A stretch of DNA of 64,000 nt from Afipia sp. GTDB lineage: Bacteria > Pseudomonadota > Alphaproteobacteria > Rhizobiales > Xanthobacteraceae. The notes beneath the pieces are model-generated. The model had not been told where the DNA came from and searched no databases. It saw nothing but the letters and a program-made list of their open reading frames with translations. The stretch is taken from positions 496,001-560,000 of the forward strand of contig JACQDM010000008.1 of NCBI GenBank assembly GCA_016201045.1, given 5' to 3'. The position numbers were made by a program, and so were the translations under genes. This document shows, one piece after another, positions 9,477-19,172 of the stretch. Numbering within the stretch: the stretch's first letter is position 1; each line of letters begins with the position of its first letter.

Positions 9477-11016
9477 ATGGTCCAGCACGTATCGACGGTT
9501 GCTTTCGAGGGCGTCGAAGCCCGCGCGGTCGATGTGCAGGTTCAGGTCGCGCCGGGTCTGCCGGCTTTCACCATCGTCGGACTTCCGGACAAAGCCGTCT
9601 CCGAAGCGCGTGAACGTGTGCGTTCGGCGCTGATCGCATCGGGCCTCGCTCTTCCCGCGCGGAGAATCACCGTCAATCTCGCCCCCGCCGATCTGCCGAA
9701 AGAAGGAAGTCACTACGATCTGCCGATCGCGCTTGGACTGATGGCCGCCATCGGCGCAATCCCGCCGGACGCGCTGTCGGATTTCACCGTGCTCGGCGAA
9801 CTCGGCCTCGACGGATCGATTGCGTCCGTGGCCGGCGTCTTGCCCGCAGCCATCGGCGCGAACGCGCGCGACGAAGGTTTGATCTGTCCCGCCGCATGCG
9901 GCGCGGAAGCAGCTTGGGCCAGCCCCGATCTTCAAATTGTCGCTGCGTCTTCGCTGATTCAAATTGCCAACCATTTCAAATGGCACGCAGGTTCTGTCGC
10001 GCCCGCAACCCAAAATCACCGAGCAGAAATCCACGACGCTCGATCTGCGCGATATCAAGGGACAGGAAAGCGCCAAGCGCGCGCTCGAAATCGCAGCTGC
10101 TGGCGGGCATCATTTGTTGATGATCGGCTCGCCCGGTGCAGGCAAGTCGATGCTCGCGGCGCGGCTGCCGTCGATCCTTCCACCGCTGTCGCCATCGGAG
10201 TTACTGGAAATTTCGATGATCGCTTCCGTCGCGGGCGAGATCGAAGGCGGAGCGCTGACATCGGCGCGCCCGTTCCGCGCGCCGCATCATTCCGCCAGCA
10301 TGGCCGCACTCACGGGCGGCGGCATGCGCGCCAGGCCCGGCGAAATTTCTCTCGCGCATCACGGCGTGCTGTTTCTCGACGAGTTTCCGGAATTCGATCC
10401 GCGCGTTCTGGATTCGCTGCGCCAGCCGCTTGAGAACGGCGAAGTCGCGGTGTCGCGCGCCAATCATCGCGTCACTTATCCTGCGCGCTTCATGCTGGTT
10501 GCCGCGATGAACCCCTGCAAATGCGGCCACGCCTACGAGCCGGGCTATTCGTGCAAGCGCGGCCGCATCGACCGCTGCATCGGCGACTATCAGGGGCGTA
10601 TCTCAGGGCCATTGATCGACCGCATCGATCTGCGCATCGAAGTGCCGGCGGTGAGCGCATCCGATCTGATCCTGCCGCCGCCCTCCGAAGGCTCCGCCGA
10701 GGTGGCGGCACGCGTGGCCGCCGCGCGCGCGATTCAACTTGCCCGCTACGCCGCGCTGAACCTGCCGCAGATCCGCGTCAATGCGGAAGCACCCGCCGCC
10801 GTGCTCGAACAGATCGCAAAGCCCGATGCGCCGGGTATGAAATTGCTGCGCGATGCGTCCGATACGATGCGGCTGTCGGCGCGCGGCTATCATCGCGTGC
10901 TGCGCGTGGCGCGGACGCTCGCCGATCTCGACGGCATGCAGACCGTGGGACGGCTTCATATCGCGGAAGCATTGTCCTACCGTGCATTGGCCGACGACGT
11001 GCGCCGCGCGGCGTAA
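9477..11016 (+). pseudogene. comM: ComM/YifB family AAA+ ATPase gene interrupted by a +1 frameshift
   Basis: The N-terminal half reads in one frame from ATG 9477 (MVQHVSTVAFEGVEARAVDVQVQ, FTIVGLPDKAVSEARERVRSA, NLAPADLPKEGSHYDLPIALG) up to IQIANHF. There one extra base in CAAATGGC (9977-9984) shifts the frame, and the AAA+ half continues in the next frame to 11016 (GQESAKRALEIAAAGGHHLLM, Walker A GSPGAGKSMLA, Walker B GVLFLDEFPEF, NPCKCGH, and the C-terminal LSARGYHRVLRVARTLADL). Removing one base gives about 512 residues, the normal family length. Unrepaired, the first frame runs on to 10433 in nonsense. ComM is a helicase that promotes branch migration of integrating DNA in naturally competent bacteria. 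A sequencing error is possible. Confidence 0.85.
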
Positions 11017-11104
11017 AGTCGCCTGCAAGACCGGCCCGCAAACGCTTCAGTAACGATCTGCGTTTACGCTTCAGGAACCATATCTTTCCTGTGAGTGGCG
11101 TGAC

Positions 11105-11569
11105 ATGCGTATCAAATTCCTCGCCTCGGCCGTGCCGTTGCTGATCGCCGGTATCGTTGCCGGCGGCGAATTCTCCACCAACGTCCGGCCCTGCATCGCG
11201 CTCGGCGGCACATCGCTGCAGATCGCGACCGCGCCCTGGCAGCAACAGTTTCACGTCAGCTTCACGAATGATCGCGCCGCTTCCACCGTTCGCGTACAGA
11301 TCGTGGGCCGGCCCGAACTCGCCGATTTCACCGTGATCGACGACATCGACACGACGGAAGCGCAGAGCTGCAACGGCGGCGACGGCATCAGATATGTCAG
11401 CGTCGCGCCGCACGCCTCCGCCGAGGAACCTGTGATTTACCTGTCGCAGGATGGCGGCGCGGATTTCCGCATTTTCGTGCAATCGCGCGCCTTCAGCATT
11501 CATGACGCCGCAGCACTCATCGTCGGCTCGCGCCGCGCGCCCGCAAGCCAGCGCACCGCGGCGCTTTAA
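11105..11569 (+). CDS. Small predicted secreted protein, unknown function
   Basis: A 154-residue protein starting with a signal peptide (MRIKFLASAVPLLIAGIVAGG), so probably exported to the periplasm. The rest is beta-rich by appearance, with two cysteines (in VRPCIALGG and AQSCNGGDG) that could form a disulfide. The motif content resembles no family I recognise. It lies between the comM pseudogene and a histidine kinase, all on the plus strand. Confidence 0.7.
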   Translation: MRIKFLASAVPLLIAGIVAGGEFSTNVRPCIALGGTSLQIATAPWQQQFHVSFTNDRAASTVRVQIVGRPELADFTVIDDIDTTEAQSCNGGDGIRYVSVAPHASAEEPVIYLSQDGGADFRIFVQSRAFSIHDAAALIVGSRRAPASQRTAAL

Positions 11570-11689
11570 CGTTTCGTTCACCATGATTGCAACGGCCCGG
11601 AAGTTCGCTGCGGGCCGCAAGCACTTCGCAACACCGCGGCAGCATTCTTCGCAATGGCAGCTACGCGCGACGGGACTTCAGGACAGCCG

Positions 11690-13930
11690 ATGATGTTGCG
11701 GGCAATACGATTGAGAACGCGCCTGCGCAGCCTCGCCCGCCGCTATCCGCGCGCCAATTTCATCGTCCGTTCCTTCATGATTTTCTCCGCCGCGTTCGGC
11801 GGCGCATACGGCTTCATCAGCGGCAGCCGCGGCGAAAATTCCGGTTACGATCCGCAGGCTTTCGCGCTCGGTGCGAGCTTCCTGTTTGCGCTGGCCTGCG
11901 TCGGTCTCGCGACCATGAGTATGCGGATGCGCTGGCTGCGCAAGAAAATGCGCAAGATCGAATTGCACAACGAAGCGCTCACCGATCGCAACTGGGAATT
12001 GAAGGAAGCCGAAGAACACGCTCGCGCGCTGTTCGAATCGCAAAGCGACCTGATCGTGCTGCGCGACCAGCAAGGCCGCATCACATCCGTCAACGATGCG
12101 TTCTGCGCGCTGGCGCAAATGTCACGTGCGAAACTCATCGGCAGCAAGTTCACGCTTCCCGTGATCGAGCAGGGCGACGAGGCGACCGAAACCGACGGCA
12201 CCCGCGTCCACGACCAGAAGATCGACAGTGCATGGGGTTCGCGCTGGATCGCGTGGCGAGAAGGTTACGTCCGCCGCGACGCCAATCTGCCAGCCGAACT
12301 GCAATGCGTCGGACGCGACGTCACCGACCGCGCCGAAACCGAACGCGCGCTTGCCGATGCGCGCGATCACGCCACCGCAGCCAACCGCGCGAAATCGAAA
12401 TTTCTCGCGATGGCCTCACACGAAATCCGAACTCCGCTGAACGGCATCCTCGGGATGAGCGGACTGCTGCTCGATACGCCGCTCACGGCCGAACAGACGA
12501 CCTATGTGAAAGCTGTGAAGACATCCGGCGACGCGCTGCTGGCGCTGATCGAGGAACTGCTGGATTTTTCCAAGATCGAGGCGGGCCGTATCGATCTCGA
12601 GCAACGTCCGTTCGCGCTTTCGGCACTGATCGAGGACATTACCGAATTGCTGGCGCCGCGGGCGCAGGCGCGCAAGCTCGAAATCGCCGCCTATGTCGAC
12701 GAGCGGTTGCCGCTCGAAGTGATCGGCGACGCAGCGCGGCTTCGTCAGGTGCTGCTCAATCTTGCCGGCAACGCAATCAAGTTCACGCCGTCAGGCGGCG
12801 TTGCGATCATCGTCGAGCCTGGAATCTGGCCCGGCGAAATCAGCTTCCTCGTGCGCGACACCGGCATCGGCATTCCGCTCGAAGCACAGGAGCGCATCTT
12901 CCGCGAATTCGAACAGGCCTCCGACAAGACCGCACGCAACTACGGCGGAACCGGACTTGGACTCAGTATTTCCGAGCGCATCGTCAAGCGCATGGGCGGG
13001 CGCATCGCGCTTGAAAGCAGCGAGGGCAACGGCGCGACGTTCGAGTTTTCGATTCCACTGAGCGCCGCCGAAGGCGAAGGCGCGCCGAAATTCGATGTGC
13101 CGGACTTAAGCGGCAAGCCGATCATGCTGGTCGCGCCGCAATCGATCGAGGCCTCGCTGATCGCGCGGCGTCTCGAACGTTGGGGCGCGCATACCTGCAC
13201 CGTCGCCGACCCTTCGATTGCGCGCGCGCTTCTGCCCGAACGCTCGTGGTACGCCGTTCTGGTCGATCGTATGATCGGCGCTCTGGAGATGAAACAGCTC
13301 GCGGACGCAGCAACGCATCACGCCACGCTTCGCATCGCGATGTTCACGCCCGCCGCGCGTCACGAACTCGACCCAATGACGATGGCGGCGTTTAACGGCT
13401 ATCTGGTGAAGCCGTTGCGCGCGGCCTCGCTCGCCGCACGTCTTGCATCGGGTGCGACGCTCGTGCCGGACATAGCGGACAACAACGCGATTACCGAATC
13501 CACCGTGCCCGCGATGCAATCGCGCGGCCTCTCGGTTCTCGTCGCCGAGGACAACGAGATCAACGCGCTTCTGATCCGCTCGCTGCTGACGCGCCTCGGT
13601 CATCGCCCGGTCATCACGACGGACGGTGAGCAGGCTCTGGAATCGTGGATCGCGGCAGAGACTGCCGGCGCGCCTTACGATCTGGTGCTGATGGATGTGC
13701 AGATGCCGAAGCTCGACGGTATCGAAACCACGAAGAAAATGCGCGCCCGCGAAACCGAGCGCAGCCTGCGTCACACGCCTGTCATCGCACTTACCGCAAA
13801 CACGTTGGTCGACGATCGTTACGCGTGTTTCGAGGCGGGAATGGACGGCTTCCTTGTCAAGCCGCTCGACCGCGACAAACTGGCCGACGCACTCGCGAGC
13901 GTAAGTATTTCCGGCAGCGTCGCTGCGTAG
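11690..13930 (+). CDS. Hybrid sensor histidine kinase/response regulator
   Basis: A membrane-anchored hybrid kinase of 746 residues from this start (758 from an upstream ATG at 11654). AGGACAGCCG lies just before 11690, which decided the start. Residues here are counted from 11654. Two hydrophobic segments (about 36-55 and 70-88) are followed by a PAS domain (about 120-225), a HisKA domain with the phospho-acceptor His256 in MASHEIRTPLNG, a HATPase domain (NAIKFTP, RDTGIGIP, GGTGLGLSIS) and two receiver domains. The second receiver has Asp681 (LVLMDVQMPKLDG) and KPLD. The first (about 488-600) lacks the usual acidic pair and looks degenerate. No dedicated regulator gene is adjacent. Confidence 0.92.
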   Translation: MMLRAIRLRTRLRSLARRYPRANFIVRSFMIFSAAFGGAYGFISGSRGENSGYDPQAFALGASFLFALACVGLATMSMRMRWLRKKMRKIELHNEALTDRNWELKEAEEHARALFESQSDLIVLRDQQGRITSVNDAFCALAQMSRAKLIGSKFTLPVIEQGDEATETDGTRVHDQKIDSAWGSRWIAWREGYVRRDANLPAELQCVGRDVTDRAETERALADARDHATAANRAKSKFLAMASHEIRTPLNGILGMSGLLLDTPLTAEQTTYVKAVKTSGDALLALIEELLDFSKIEAGRIDLEQRPFALSALIEDITELLAPRAQARKLEIAAYVDERLPLEVIGDAARLRQVLLNLAGNAIKFTPSGGVAIIVEPGIWPGEISFLVRDTGIGIPLEAQERIFREFEQASDKTARNYGGTGLGLSISERIVKRMGGRIALESSEGNGATFEFSIPLSAAEGEGAPKFDVPDLSGKPIMLVAPQSIEASLIARRLERWGAHTCTVADPSIARALLPERSWYAVLVDRMIGALEMKQLADAATHHATLRIAMFTPAARHELDPMTMAAFNGYLVKPLRAASLAARLASGATLVPDIADNNAITESTVPAMQSRGLSVLVAEDNEINALLIRSLLTRLGHRPVITTDGEQALESWIAAETAGAPYDLVLMDVQMPKLDGIETTKKMRARETERSLRHTPVIALTANTLVDDRYACFEAGMDGFLVKPLDRDKLADALASVSISGSVAA

Positions 13931-14039
13931 TTGCGTCACACGGCGCAAACATCGCTGTCACAAATCCGTATCAGGACCGTGGTTATTCGATCCTCAAACT
14001 GCATTTCCATGATTCGTCTGGAGCAGTGGAAGGACGAGA

Positions 14040-14981
14040 ATGTACGGCGACAAGCCAGGTCTGATCGAAATGTTCAGGCCAGAGATCGCAAAGTCGGCAG
14101 CGTCAGCTGCGGTGACATGGCTGAAGCCGCAACGCTTCGAGCCGGCCTTTAAGCCGAAACGAATCTTCCCGGCGGCACCATTGTTGGGCCGCATCGGACC
14201 GCTCGAAGTGCGCCTCGCTCAATCCAAGGGCGACGTGAAGCGCGCGCAGCGATTGCGCTACAAGGTTTTCTACAAGGACGGCAACGCCATTGCCGATGCG
14301 GCGACCATGCTCGCACAGCGCGACAAGGATTCGTTCGACAAGCTCTGCGATCATCTCTTGGTTATCGACCACGCCGCCAAGCCGTCGCTCAGCGGCAAGC
14401 AGCCCGTCGTCGGTACTTATCGTTTGCTACGTCAGGATATCGCCGACCATCACGGCGGATTCTATACCGGCCATGAATTCGACATCGCCGGATTGATGCA
14501 GCGTCAGCGCGGCTTGAGATTTCTGGAGCTCGGACGTTCCTGCGTGTTGCCGCCCTATCGGACCAAGCGCACGGTCGAACTGCTATGGCACGGCATATGG
14601 ACCTACGTGCGCCGCTATCAGTTCGACGTCATGATCGGTTGCGCGAGCTTCGAGGGCACCGATCCGAAGCGCCTCGCTTTGCCACTTTCCTTTCTGCATC
14701 ACTTCGCACGCGCGCCGGAAGACTGGCGCACAAGCGCACTGTCGTCGCGCGGCGTCGACATGAACATGATGACGAAAGACACCATCGACACCAAGGCGGC
14801 ACTGAAAGCGTTGCCGCCGCTCATCAAGGGTTATCTTCGCGTCGGAGCCTTCATCGGCGATGGCGCGGTCGTCGACCACCAGTTCGGCACCACGGATGTA
14901 CTGGTTGTCATGCCGGTGTCGGCGATCAACGAACGCTATCTCGGCCATTTCGGCGCGGATGCGAGCCGCCACGCAGCGTAA
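14040..14981 (+). CDS. olsB: L-ornithine N(alpha)-acyltransferase OlsB (GNAT family)
   Basis: OlsB transfers a 3-hydroxyacyl chain from acyl-ACP to ornithine, giving the lyso precursor of ornithine lipids, phosphorus-free membrane lipids made by many rhizobia. The 313-residue protein matches the known rhizobial enzyme closely in LGRIGPLEVRLAQS, AQRLRYKVFY, CDHLLVIDH, VVGTYRLLRQDIA, RFLELGRSCVLPPYRTKRTVELLW, LPLSFLHH and ALPPLIKGYLRVGAFIGDGAVVD. A good AAGGACGAGA precedes the ATG. The partner OlsA is not in the window. Family homologues are sometimes annotated as hemolysin-like acetyltransferases. Confidence 0.86.
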   Translation: MYGDKPGLIEMFRPEIAKSAASAAVTWLKPQRFEPAFKPKRIFPAAPLLGRIGPLEVRLAQSKGDVKRAQRLRYKVFYKDGNAIADAATMLAQRDKDSFDKLCDHLLVIDHAAKPSLSGKQPVVGTYRLLRQDIADHHGGFYTGHEFDIAGLMQRQRGLRFLELGRSCVLPPYRTKRTVELLWHGIWTYVRRYQFDVMIGCASFEGTDPKRLALPLSFLHHFARAPEDWRTSALSSRGVDMNMMTKDTIDTKAALKALPPLIKGYLRVGAFIGDGAVVDHQFGTTDVLVVMPVSAINERYLGHFGADASRHAA

Positions 14982-14995
14982 CGAACCGCTCCGTT

Positions 14996-15082
14996 GTCAT
15001 GCCCGGACTTGTTCCGGGCATCCCGATCACCAAAGCACCGCGCTAAATTCATCGAGATCGCCGGGACAAGCCCGGCGATGAC
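14996..15082. repeat. Composite intergenic palindromic element, two inverted copies
   Basis: Copy 1 is ATGCCCGGA-CTTGT-TCCGGGCAT (14999-15021) preceded by GTC. Copy 2 is ATCGCCGGG-ACAAG-CCCGGCGAT (15057-15079) followed by GAC. The two are oppositely oriented, with GTCAT and ATGAC at the outer ends. The element fills most of the 127-bp space between the convergent genes olsB and coaA. It belongs to the same family as the copy at 22,636-22,658. Confidence 0.85.
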
Positions 15083-15108
15083 ATCGTAGTTGCGAAAGCA
15101 CCTGATGC

Positions 15109-16065
15109 TTACAAACGCCGCAGCGACACCGTCTCGATGACGTGATCGCTGCCCTTTTTGAGGATGAGCGTCGCGCGCGGCCGCGTCGGCACAATGTTCT
15201 CTTGGAGGTTCACGAGATTGATCGTATTCCACAGCGAGAGCGCCTTGTCGGTCGCTTCCTTGTCGGACAATTTCGCGTAGCGATTGAAATACGAACGCGG
15301 ATCCAGGAACGCCGTGTCGCGCAGCGTGAGGAATCGCTCGACATACCATTCGCGCAGAATGTCTTCCTCCGCGTCGATATAAACCGAGAAGTCGAAAAAG
15401 TCCGACACGAACGGCACGGCCTTGCCGTCGCTCGGCAGCGGTCCGGTCTGCAGCACGTTTAGCCCTTCGACGATCAGAATGTCGGGACGATCGACCTCCT
15501 GCCAGTGGTTCGGCATAATGTCATAGGTCAAATGCGAATAGACCGGCGCGCGCACCGGGCGGCGGCCGGATTTGATATCCGACAGGAACGACAACAATGC
15601 CGAACGATCGTAGCTTTCCGGAAAGCCCTTCTTCTGCATCAGGCCTTCGCGTTCGAGCACTTCGTTCGGAAAAAGAAAACCGTCCGTCGTGACGAGATCG
15701 ACTCGCGGGCGCGGTGACCAGCGCGCCAACAGCGCTTGCAGCACGCGCGCCGTGGTTGACTTTCCGACTGCAACCGACCCCGCGACGCCGATGATGTAGG
15801 GCATCTTGCGATCTTCGATGCCGAGAAACTGGCGTTCCGACACAAACAGGCGCTGCGCCGCCGACACATAGAATGTCAGCAGGCGCGACAGCGGCAGATA
15901 GATTTCCTCGACCTCTTTCATGTCGAGACGGTCGTGCATCGAATGCAGCCGCTCGACTTCCTTCGGCGTCAGCGTCATCGGCGTGTCGTCACGCAGCGCC
16001 GCCCATTGCGCGCGCGAAAAGCGGCGATAGGGATCGTATAAAATCTGATCGGCTCTCACATCCAT
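15109..16065 (-). CDS. coaA: Type I pantothenate kinase
   Basis: CoaA phosphorylates pantothenate, the first step of coenzyme A synthesis. The 318-residue protein has the [25 protein letters not shown]-terminus, the P-loop [53 protein letters not shown] and [12 protein letters not shown]. The ATG (MDVRADQ) was preferred over a TTG three codons upstream because AAGGG is correctly spaced for the ATG. hisE lies 47 bases upstream on the same strand, so coaA may be the tail of the histidine transcription unit. It is convergent with olsB. Confidence 0.96.
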   Translation of the reverse strand: MDVRADQILYDPYRRFSRAQWAALRDDTPMTLTPKEVERLHSMHDRLDMKEVEEIYLPLSRLLTFYVSAAQRLFVSERQFLGIEDRKMPYIIGVAGSVAVGKSTTARVLQALLARWSPRPRVDLVTTDGFLFPNEVLEREGLMQKKGFPESYDRSALLSFLSDIKSGRRPVRAPVYSHLTYDIMPNHWQEVDRPDILIVEGLNVLQTGPLPSDGKAVPFVSDFFDFSVYIDAEEDILREWYVERFLTLRDTAFLDPRSYFNRYAKLSDKEATDKALSLWNTINLVNLQENIVPTRPRATLILKKGSDHVIETVSLRRL

Positions 16066-16112
16066 GAGCCACAACCCTTACGCAAACGCATCACTCTCTC
16101 ACTCGACGCAAC

Positions 16113-16436
16113 TCAGTCGCGCTTGCGCGCGGCCTTTTCTTCAAGACCCGACATCTGGGTCCGCTTCGCCAATTCGTCTTCGACATCCGACAGCTTGATG
16201 CCGCGCGACTTCAACAGCACCAGAAGATGGAAGATCACGTCCGCGCTTTCCGCGATCAGATTGGCGCGATTGTTTTCCACCGCCGCGATCACGGCCTCGA
16301 CCGCCTCTTCGCCGAGTTTCTTGGCGACATGATCCGGCCCCTTGTCGAGCAGCTTGCGGGTATAGGACGCCTCTCCGCCCGACGCCGCGCGGGCGTCGAT
16401 GGTTGCAGCGAGATCCTGAATCGTGAAGCGGCTCAT
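16113..16436 (-). CDS. hisE: Phosphoribosyl-ATP diphosphatase
   Basis: HisE removes pyrophosphate from phosphoribosyl-ATP, the second step of histidine synthesis. The 107-residue MazG-fold protein shows SYTRKLLDKGPDHVAKKLGEEAVEAVIAA and AESADVIFHLLVLLKSRGI with the metal-binding EE...E...D residues. The ATG at MSRFTIQDLAATIDAR matches homologues; 17 further codons of open frame upstream are not conserved. It lies 71 bases after hisF. It is a stand-alone hisE, not fused to hisI as in enterobacteria. Confidence 0.94.
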   Translation of the reverse strand: MSRFTIQDLAATIDARAASGGEASYTRKLLDKGPDHVAKKLGEEAVEAVIAAVENNRANLIAESADVIFHLLVLLKSRGIKLSDVEDELAKRTQMSGLEEKAARKRD

Positions 16437-16507
16437 TTGTGACAATTCTATCAGGTCCGGGCTTGGCCGGGGAGCGCGAAATTCCAAGCCTTATCAGGCA
16501 TTTGGTA

Positions 16508-17272
16508 TTACGGATCGAGCCGCATCGGCAGACCGTTGCGCACCATATGGTCTTTCGCCTGCCGGATCGTGAATTCGCCGAAATGGAAGATCGAAGCCGC
16601 AAGCACCGCCGTTGCGTGACCGTCGCGAATCCCCGCCACCAGGTGATCGAGATTGCCGACGCCGCCTGACGCGATCACCGGCACCTTCACATGATCGGCA
16701 ATCGCGCGGGTCAGCGGAATGTCGAAGCCCTGGCGGGTGCCGTCGCGATCCATTGACGTCAGCAGGATTTCTCCCGCACCCAGCGAGACCACCTCTTGGG
16801 CGTATTCGATGGCGTCGATGCCGGTCGACTTGCGGCCGCCATGCGTGAAGATTTCCCAGCGGTCCAAGCCGGTGCGCTTGGCGTCGATGGCGACGACGAT
16901 GCACTGGTCGCCGAATTTTTCCGCGGCCTCTTTCACGAATTCGCGCCGCGCGACGGCAGCCGAATTGATCGACACTTTGTCGGCGCCGTAATTCAAGAGT
17001 GTGCGGATGTCATCGACAGTGCGAACGCCGCCGCCGACGGTCAGCGGCATGAAACAGGCTTCCGCCGTGCGGCGAACGACATCGAGAATCGTGCCGCGAT
17101 TCTCATGCGTGGCCGTGATGTCGAGAAAACATAATTCATCCGCGCCTGCGGCGTCATAGGCGATGGCGGCTTCTACCGGATCGCCGGCGTCGCGCAGATC
17201 GACGAAATTGACGCCCTTGACGACGCGGCCGTCTTTCACATCGAGGCAGGGAATGACGCGGACTTTAAACAT
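16508..17272 (-). CDS. hisF: Imidazole glycerol phosphate synthase subunit HisF
   Basis: HisF is the cyclase subunit that, with HisH, turns PRFAR and ammonia into imidazole glycerol phosphate and AICAR. The 254-residue TIM barrel has both catalytic aspartates in typical contexts ([29 protein letters not shown] and [15 protein letters not shown]), GGGVRTVDD, and [12 protein letters not shown]. It follows hisA by 15 bases. Confidence 0.97.
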   Translation of the reverse strand: MFKVRVIPCLDVKDGRVVKGVNFVDLRDAGDPVEAAIAYDAAGADELCFLDITATHENRGTILDVVRRTAEACFMPLTVGGGVRTVDDIRTLLNYGADKVSINSAAVARREFVKEAAEKFGDQCIVVAIDAKRTGLDRWEIFTHGGRKSTGIDAIEYAQEVVSLGAGEILLTSMDRDGTRQGFDIPLTRAIADHVKVPVIASGGVGNLDHLVAGIRDGHATAVLAASIFHFGEFTIRQAKDHMVRNGLPMRLDP

Positions 17273-17287
17273 AAGAGTCTCGGAACA

Positions 17288-18028
17288 TTACGCGGCCGCC
17301 CGTGCGTTGCGGATGAGCTTGAGCGCTTCCGCGGGATCGACGCGGCCGTCGTAAAGCGCGCGGCCGGAAATCGCGCCTTCGAGTTTTTTTGCGCGCGGCT
17401 CCAGCAAGGCCTTCACATCGCCGATGGACGCGAACCCGCCGGACGCGATCACCGGAATCGAAATCCTGTCGGCCAGCGCAATCGTTGCGTCGAGATTGAG
17501 ACCCTCGAGCATGCCGTCGCGCGCGATGTCGGTGAAAATGATCGCGGCCACGCCTGCGTCCTCGAAACGCTGCGCGATCTCCAATGCAGTGACGGTCGAT
17601 GCTTCCGCCCAGCCCTCGACCGCGACCTTGCCGTCGCGCGCATCCAGCCCCACCGCGACGCAGCCCGGAAATTTCTTCGCGGCCTCTTTCACCAGCTGAG
17701 GATCGCGCACCGCCGCCGTGCCGATGATGACGCGCGCGATTCCCTTTGCGAGCCACGCTTCGACAGTCGCGACATTGCGAATGCCGCCACCGAGCTGCAC
17801 AGGGAATTTCACGATCTTCAGCATTGCCTCGACGGCTTGCGCGTTCACCGGCTTGCCGGCGAACGCACCGTCGAGATCGACAACGTGGAGATATTCGAAG
17901 CCCTGATCCTCGAACGCTTTCGCCTGCGCCGCAGGATCGTCGCTGAACACGGTCGCGCGTGCCATGTCGCCCTGCTGCAGGCGCACGCATTGGCCGTTCT
18001 TCAGGTCGATGGCGGGAAAAAGAATCAC
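17288..18028 (-). CDS. hisA: Phosphoribosylformimino-5-aminoimidazole carboxamide ribotide isomerase
   Basis: HisA catalyses the Amadori isomerisation of ProFAR to PRFAR. The 246-residue TIM barrel shows [65 protein letters not shown] and VIASGGFAS. The GTG at 18028 was chosen because homologues begin [10 protein letters not shown]; it overlaps the hisH stop in GTGA. Another GTG three codons upstream is possible. Confidence 0.96.
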   Translation of the reverse strand: MILFPAIDLKNGQCVRLQQGDMARATVFSDDPAAQAKAFEDQGFEYLHVVDLDGAFAGKPVNAQAVEAMLKIVKFPVQLGGGIRNVATVEAWLAKGIARVIIGTAAVRDPQLVKEAAKKFPGCVAVGLDARDGKVAVEGWAEASTVTALEIAQRFEDAGVAAIIFTDIARDGMLEGLNLDATIALADRISIPVIASGGFASIGDVKALLEPRAKKLEGAISGRALYDGRVDPAEALKLIRNARAAA

Positions 18029-18675
18029 GGCTTCCACTTGAGAAAGTTCGAGATCAGAGCCAGCCCGAAGCGCTGGCTCTTTTCCGGGTGAAACTGCGTG
18101 CCGATGGCGGTGTCCTTCGCGACGATCGCCGTGACCGGGCCGCCGTAATCGGCGCGCGCGACCACGTCCGCATCGTTCGCCGCATTCAGGTGATAGGAGT
18201 GCACGAAGTAAGCGTGACGGCCCTTTTCGCCGAGCGGCAACTTTTCAAGAACGGGATGCTCGCGAATGAGATCGAGCGTATTCCAGCCCATGTGCGGGAT
18301 TTTCAGATTTTCGTCGCGCGGCGTGATCTTTTCGACATCGCCCGCGATCCAGTTCAGCCCCTTGGTGGTGACGTATTCCTTGCCCTGTGTCGCCATCAGC
18401 TGCATACCGACGCAAATGCCGAAGAACGGCCGCGCCTTGTCGCGCACCGCTTCCGTCATCGCGTCCACCATGCCGTCGAGCTGGTCCAGTCCCCTGCGGC
18501 AATCGGCGAACGCGCCGACGCCCGGCAGCACGATACGGTCCGCCTTGAACACAACATCGGGATCGCGCGTGACGATTACCTTCTCCGGATCGTCCATCGC
18601 ACGCGCGGCACGCTCGAATGCTTTCGCAGCCGAGTGCAGATTGCCCGAGCCGTAATCGATGATGGCGACGCTCAA
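18025..18675 (-). CDS. hisH: Imidazole glycerol phosphate synthase subunit HisH
   Basis: HisH is the class I glutamine amidotransferase that feeds ammonia to HisF. The 216-residue protein has [13 protein letters not shown], the oxyanion region [10 protein letters not shown], the nucleophile motif [12 protein letters not shown], the contact residues HMGWNTL, and the catalytic HFHPEKSQ-type end ([12 protein letters not shown]). It overlaps the DUF2628 gene upstream by 4 bases and hisA downstream by 4 bases, so the block is translationally coupled. Confidence 0.97.
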   Translation of the reverse strand: MSVAIIDYGSGNLHSAAKAFERAARAMDDPEKVIVTRDPDVVFKADRIVLPGVGAFADCRRGLDQLDGMVDAMTEAVRDKARPFFGICVGMQLMATQGKEYVTTKGLNWIAGDVEKITPRDENLKIPHMGWNTLDLIREHPVLEKLPLGEKGRHAYFVHSYHLNAANDADVVARADYGGPVTAIVAKDTAIGTQFHPEKSQRFGLALISNFLKWKP

Positions 18676-19172
18676 CGTGGCGCTCCAGGATTCGGAAAGC
18701 TGCCAAGGACGTCGTTCTCCGCGCCGACCGTCAAGGTCGGCGGCAGCGGCTGAGTCACGGGTCTGTTCACAATATCATTGCCGCGCGGCGTGTTTGCCCA
18801 GCGGCTGAAAAACTTCCGCTCCGCTTCTTCTTCGTTCGCTGCCGAAACAATATCGACCTGACGCCACTTGCCGCGCGACAGAGTCCAGCGCCACAGCGTA
18901 CCGGCCTCAAATCCCATCAGCACGGCGAACACGATCATGACGGCGAAGCGCGTGACGACGCCGACATCCATCGCCTTGAAAAGCAGTTCGGCGGTAATCG
19001 AAATCGCGATGTAGCCGATCAGCGCCAGCCACAGCCGGTGCCACACCAGCCAGATGAGCGCCGCGATGAGCGCCCAGACATAAAATCCGTCGCGCACGAA
19101 CACGACCTTGTCGCCGGTCGCGCGGACATCGACGCCGTAGCCTGCCGGAGCATGTACCGTGTAGATCGCCAT
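18672..19172 (-). CDS. DUF2628 membrane protein in the histidine operon
   Basis: A 166-residue protein with the DUF2628 layout: a short N-terminal domain ([23 protein letters not shown]), a hydrophobic block with about four membrane segments (roughly 31-105), then a cytosolic tail with a Pro-rich end. Its function is unknown. The ATG at MAIYTVH matches the conserved beginning. It sits between hisB and hisH on the same strand and overlaps hisH by 4 bases, a position seen in related Rhizobiales. A histidine-related role is not proven by position. Confidence 0.85.
   Translation of the reverse strand: MAIYTVHAPAGYGVDVRATGDKVVFVRDGFYVWALIAALIWLVWHRLWLALIGYIAISITAELLFKAMDVGVVTRFAVMIVFAVLMGFEAGTLWRWTLSRGKWRQVDIVSAANEEEAERKFFSRWANTPRGNDIVNRPVTQPLPPTLTVGAENDVLGSFPNPGAPR

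Noticed and set aside
9964-11016. Reading the second half of comM as a separate gene starting at TTG 9964
   Set aside because: It lacks the conserved N-terminal half, has no ribosome-binding site, and the two halves fit together exactly after removing one base.
11587-13014. A 475-codon plus-strand open frame overlapping the histidine kinase
   Set aside because: It is an Arg-rich shadow in another frame; the kinase frame carries all domain motifs without a break.
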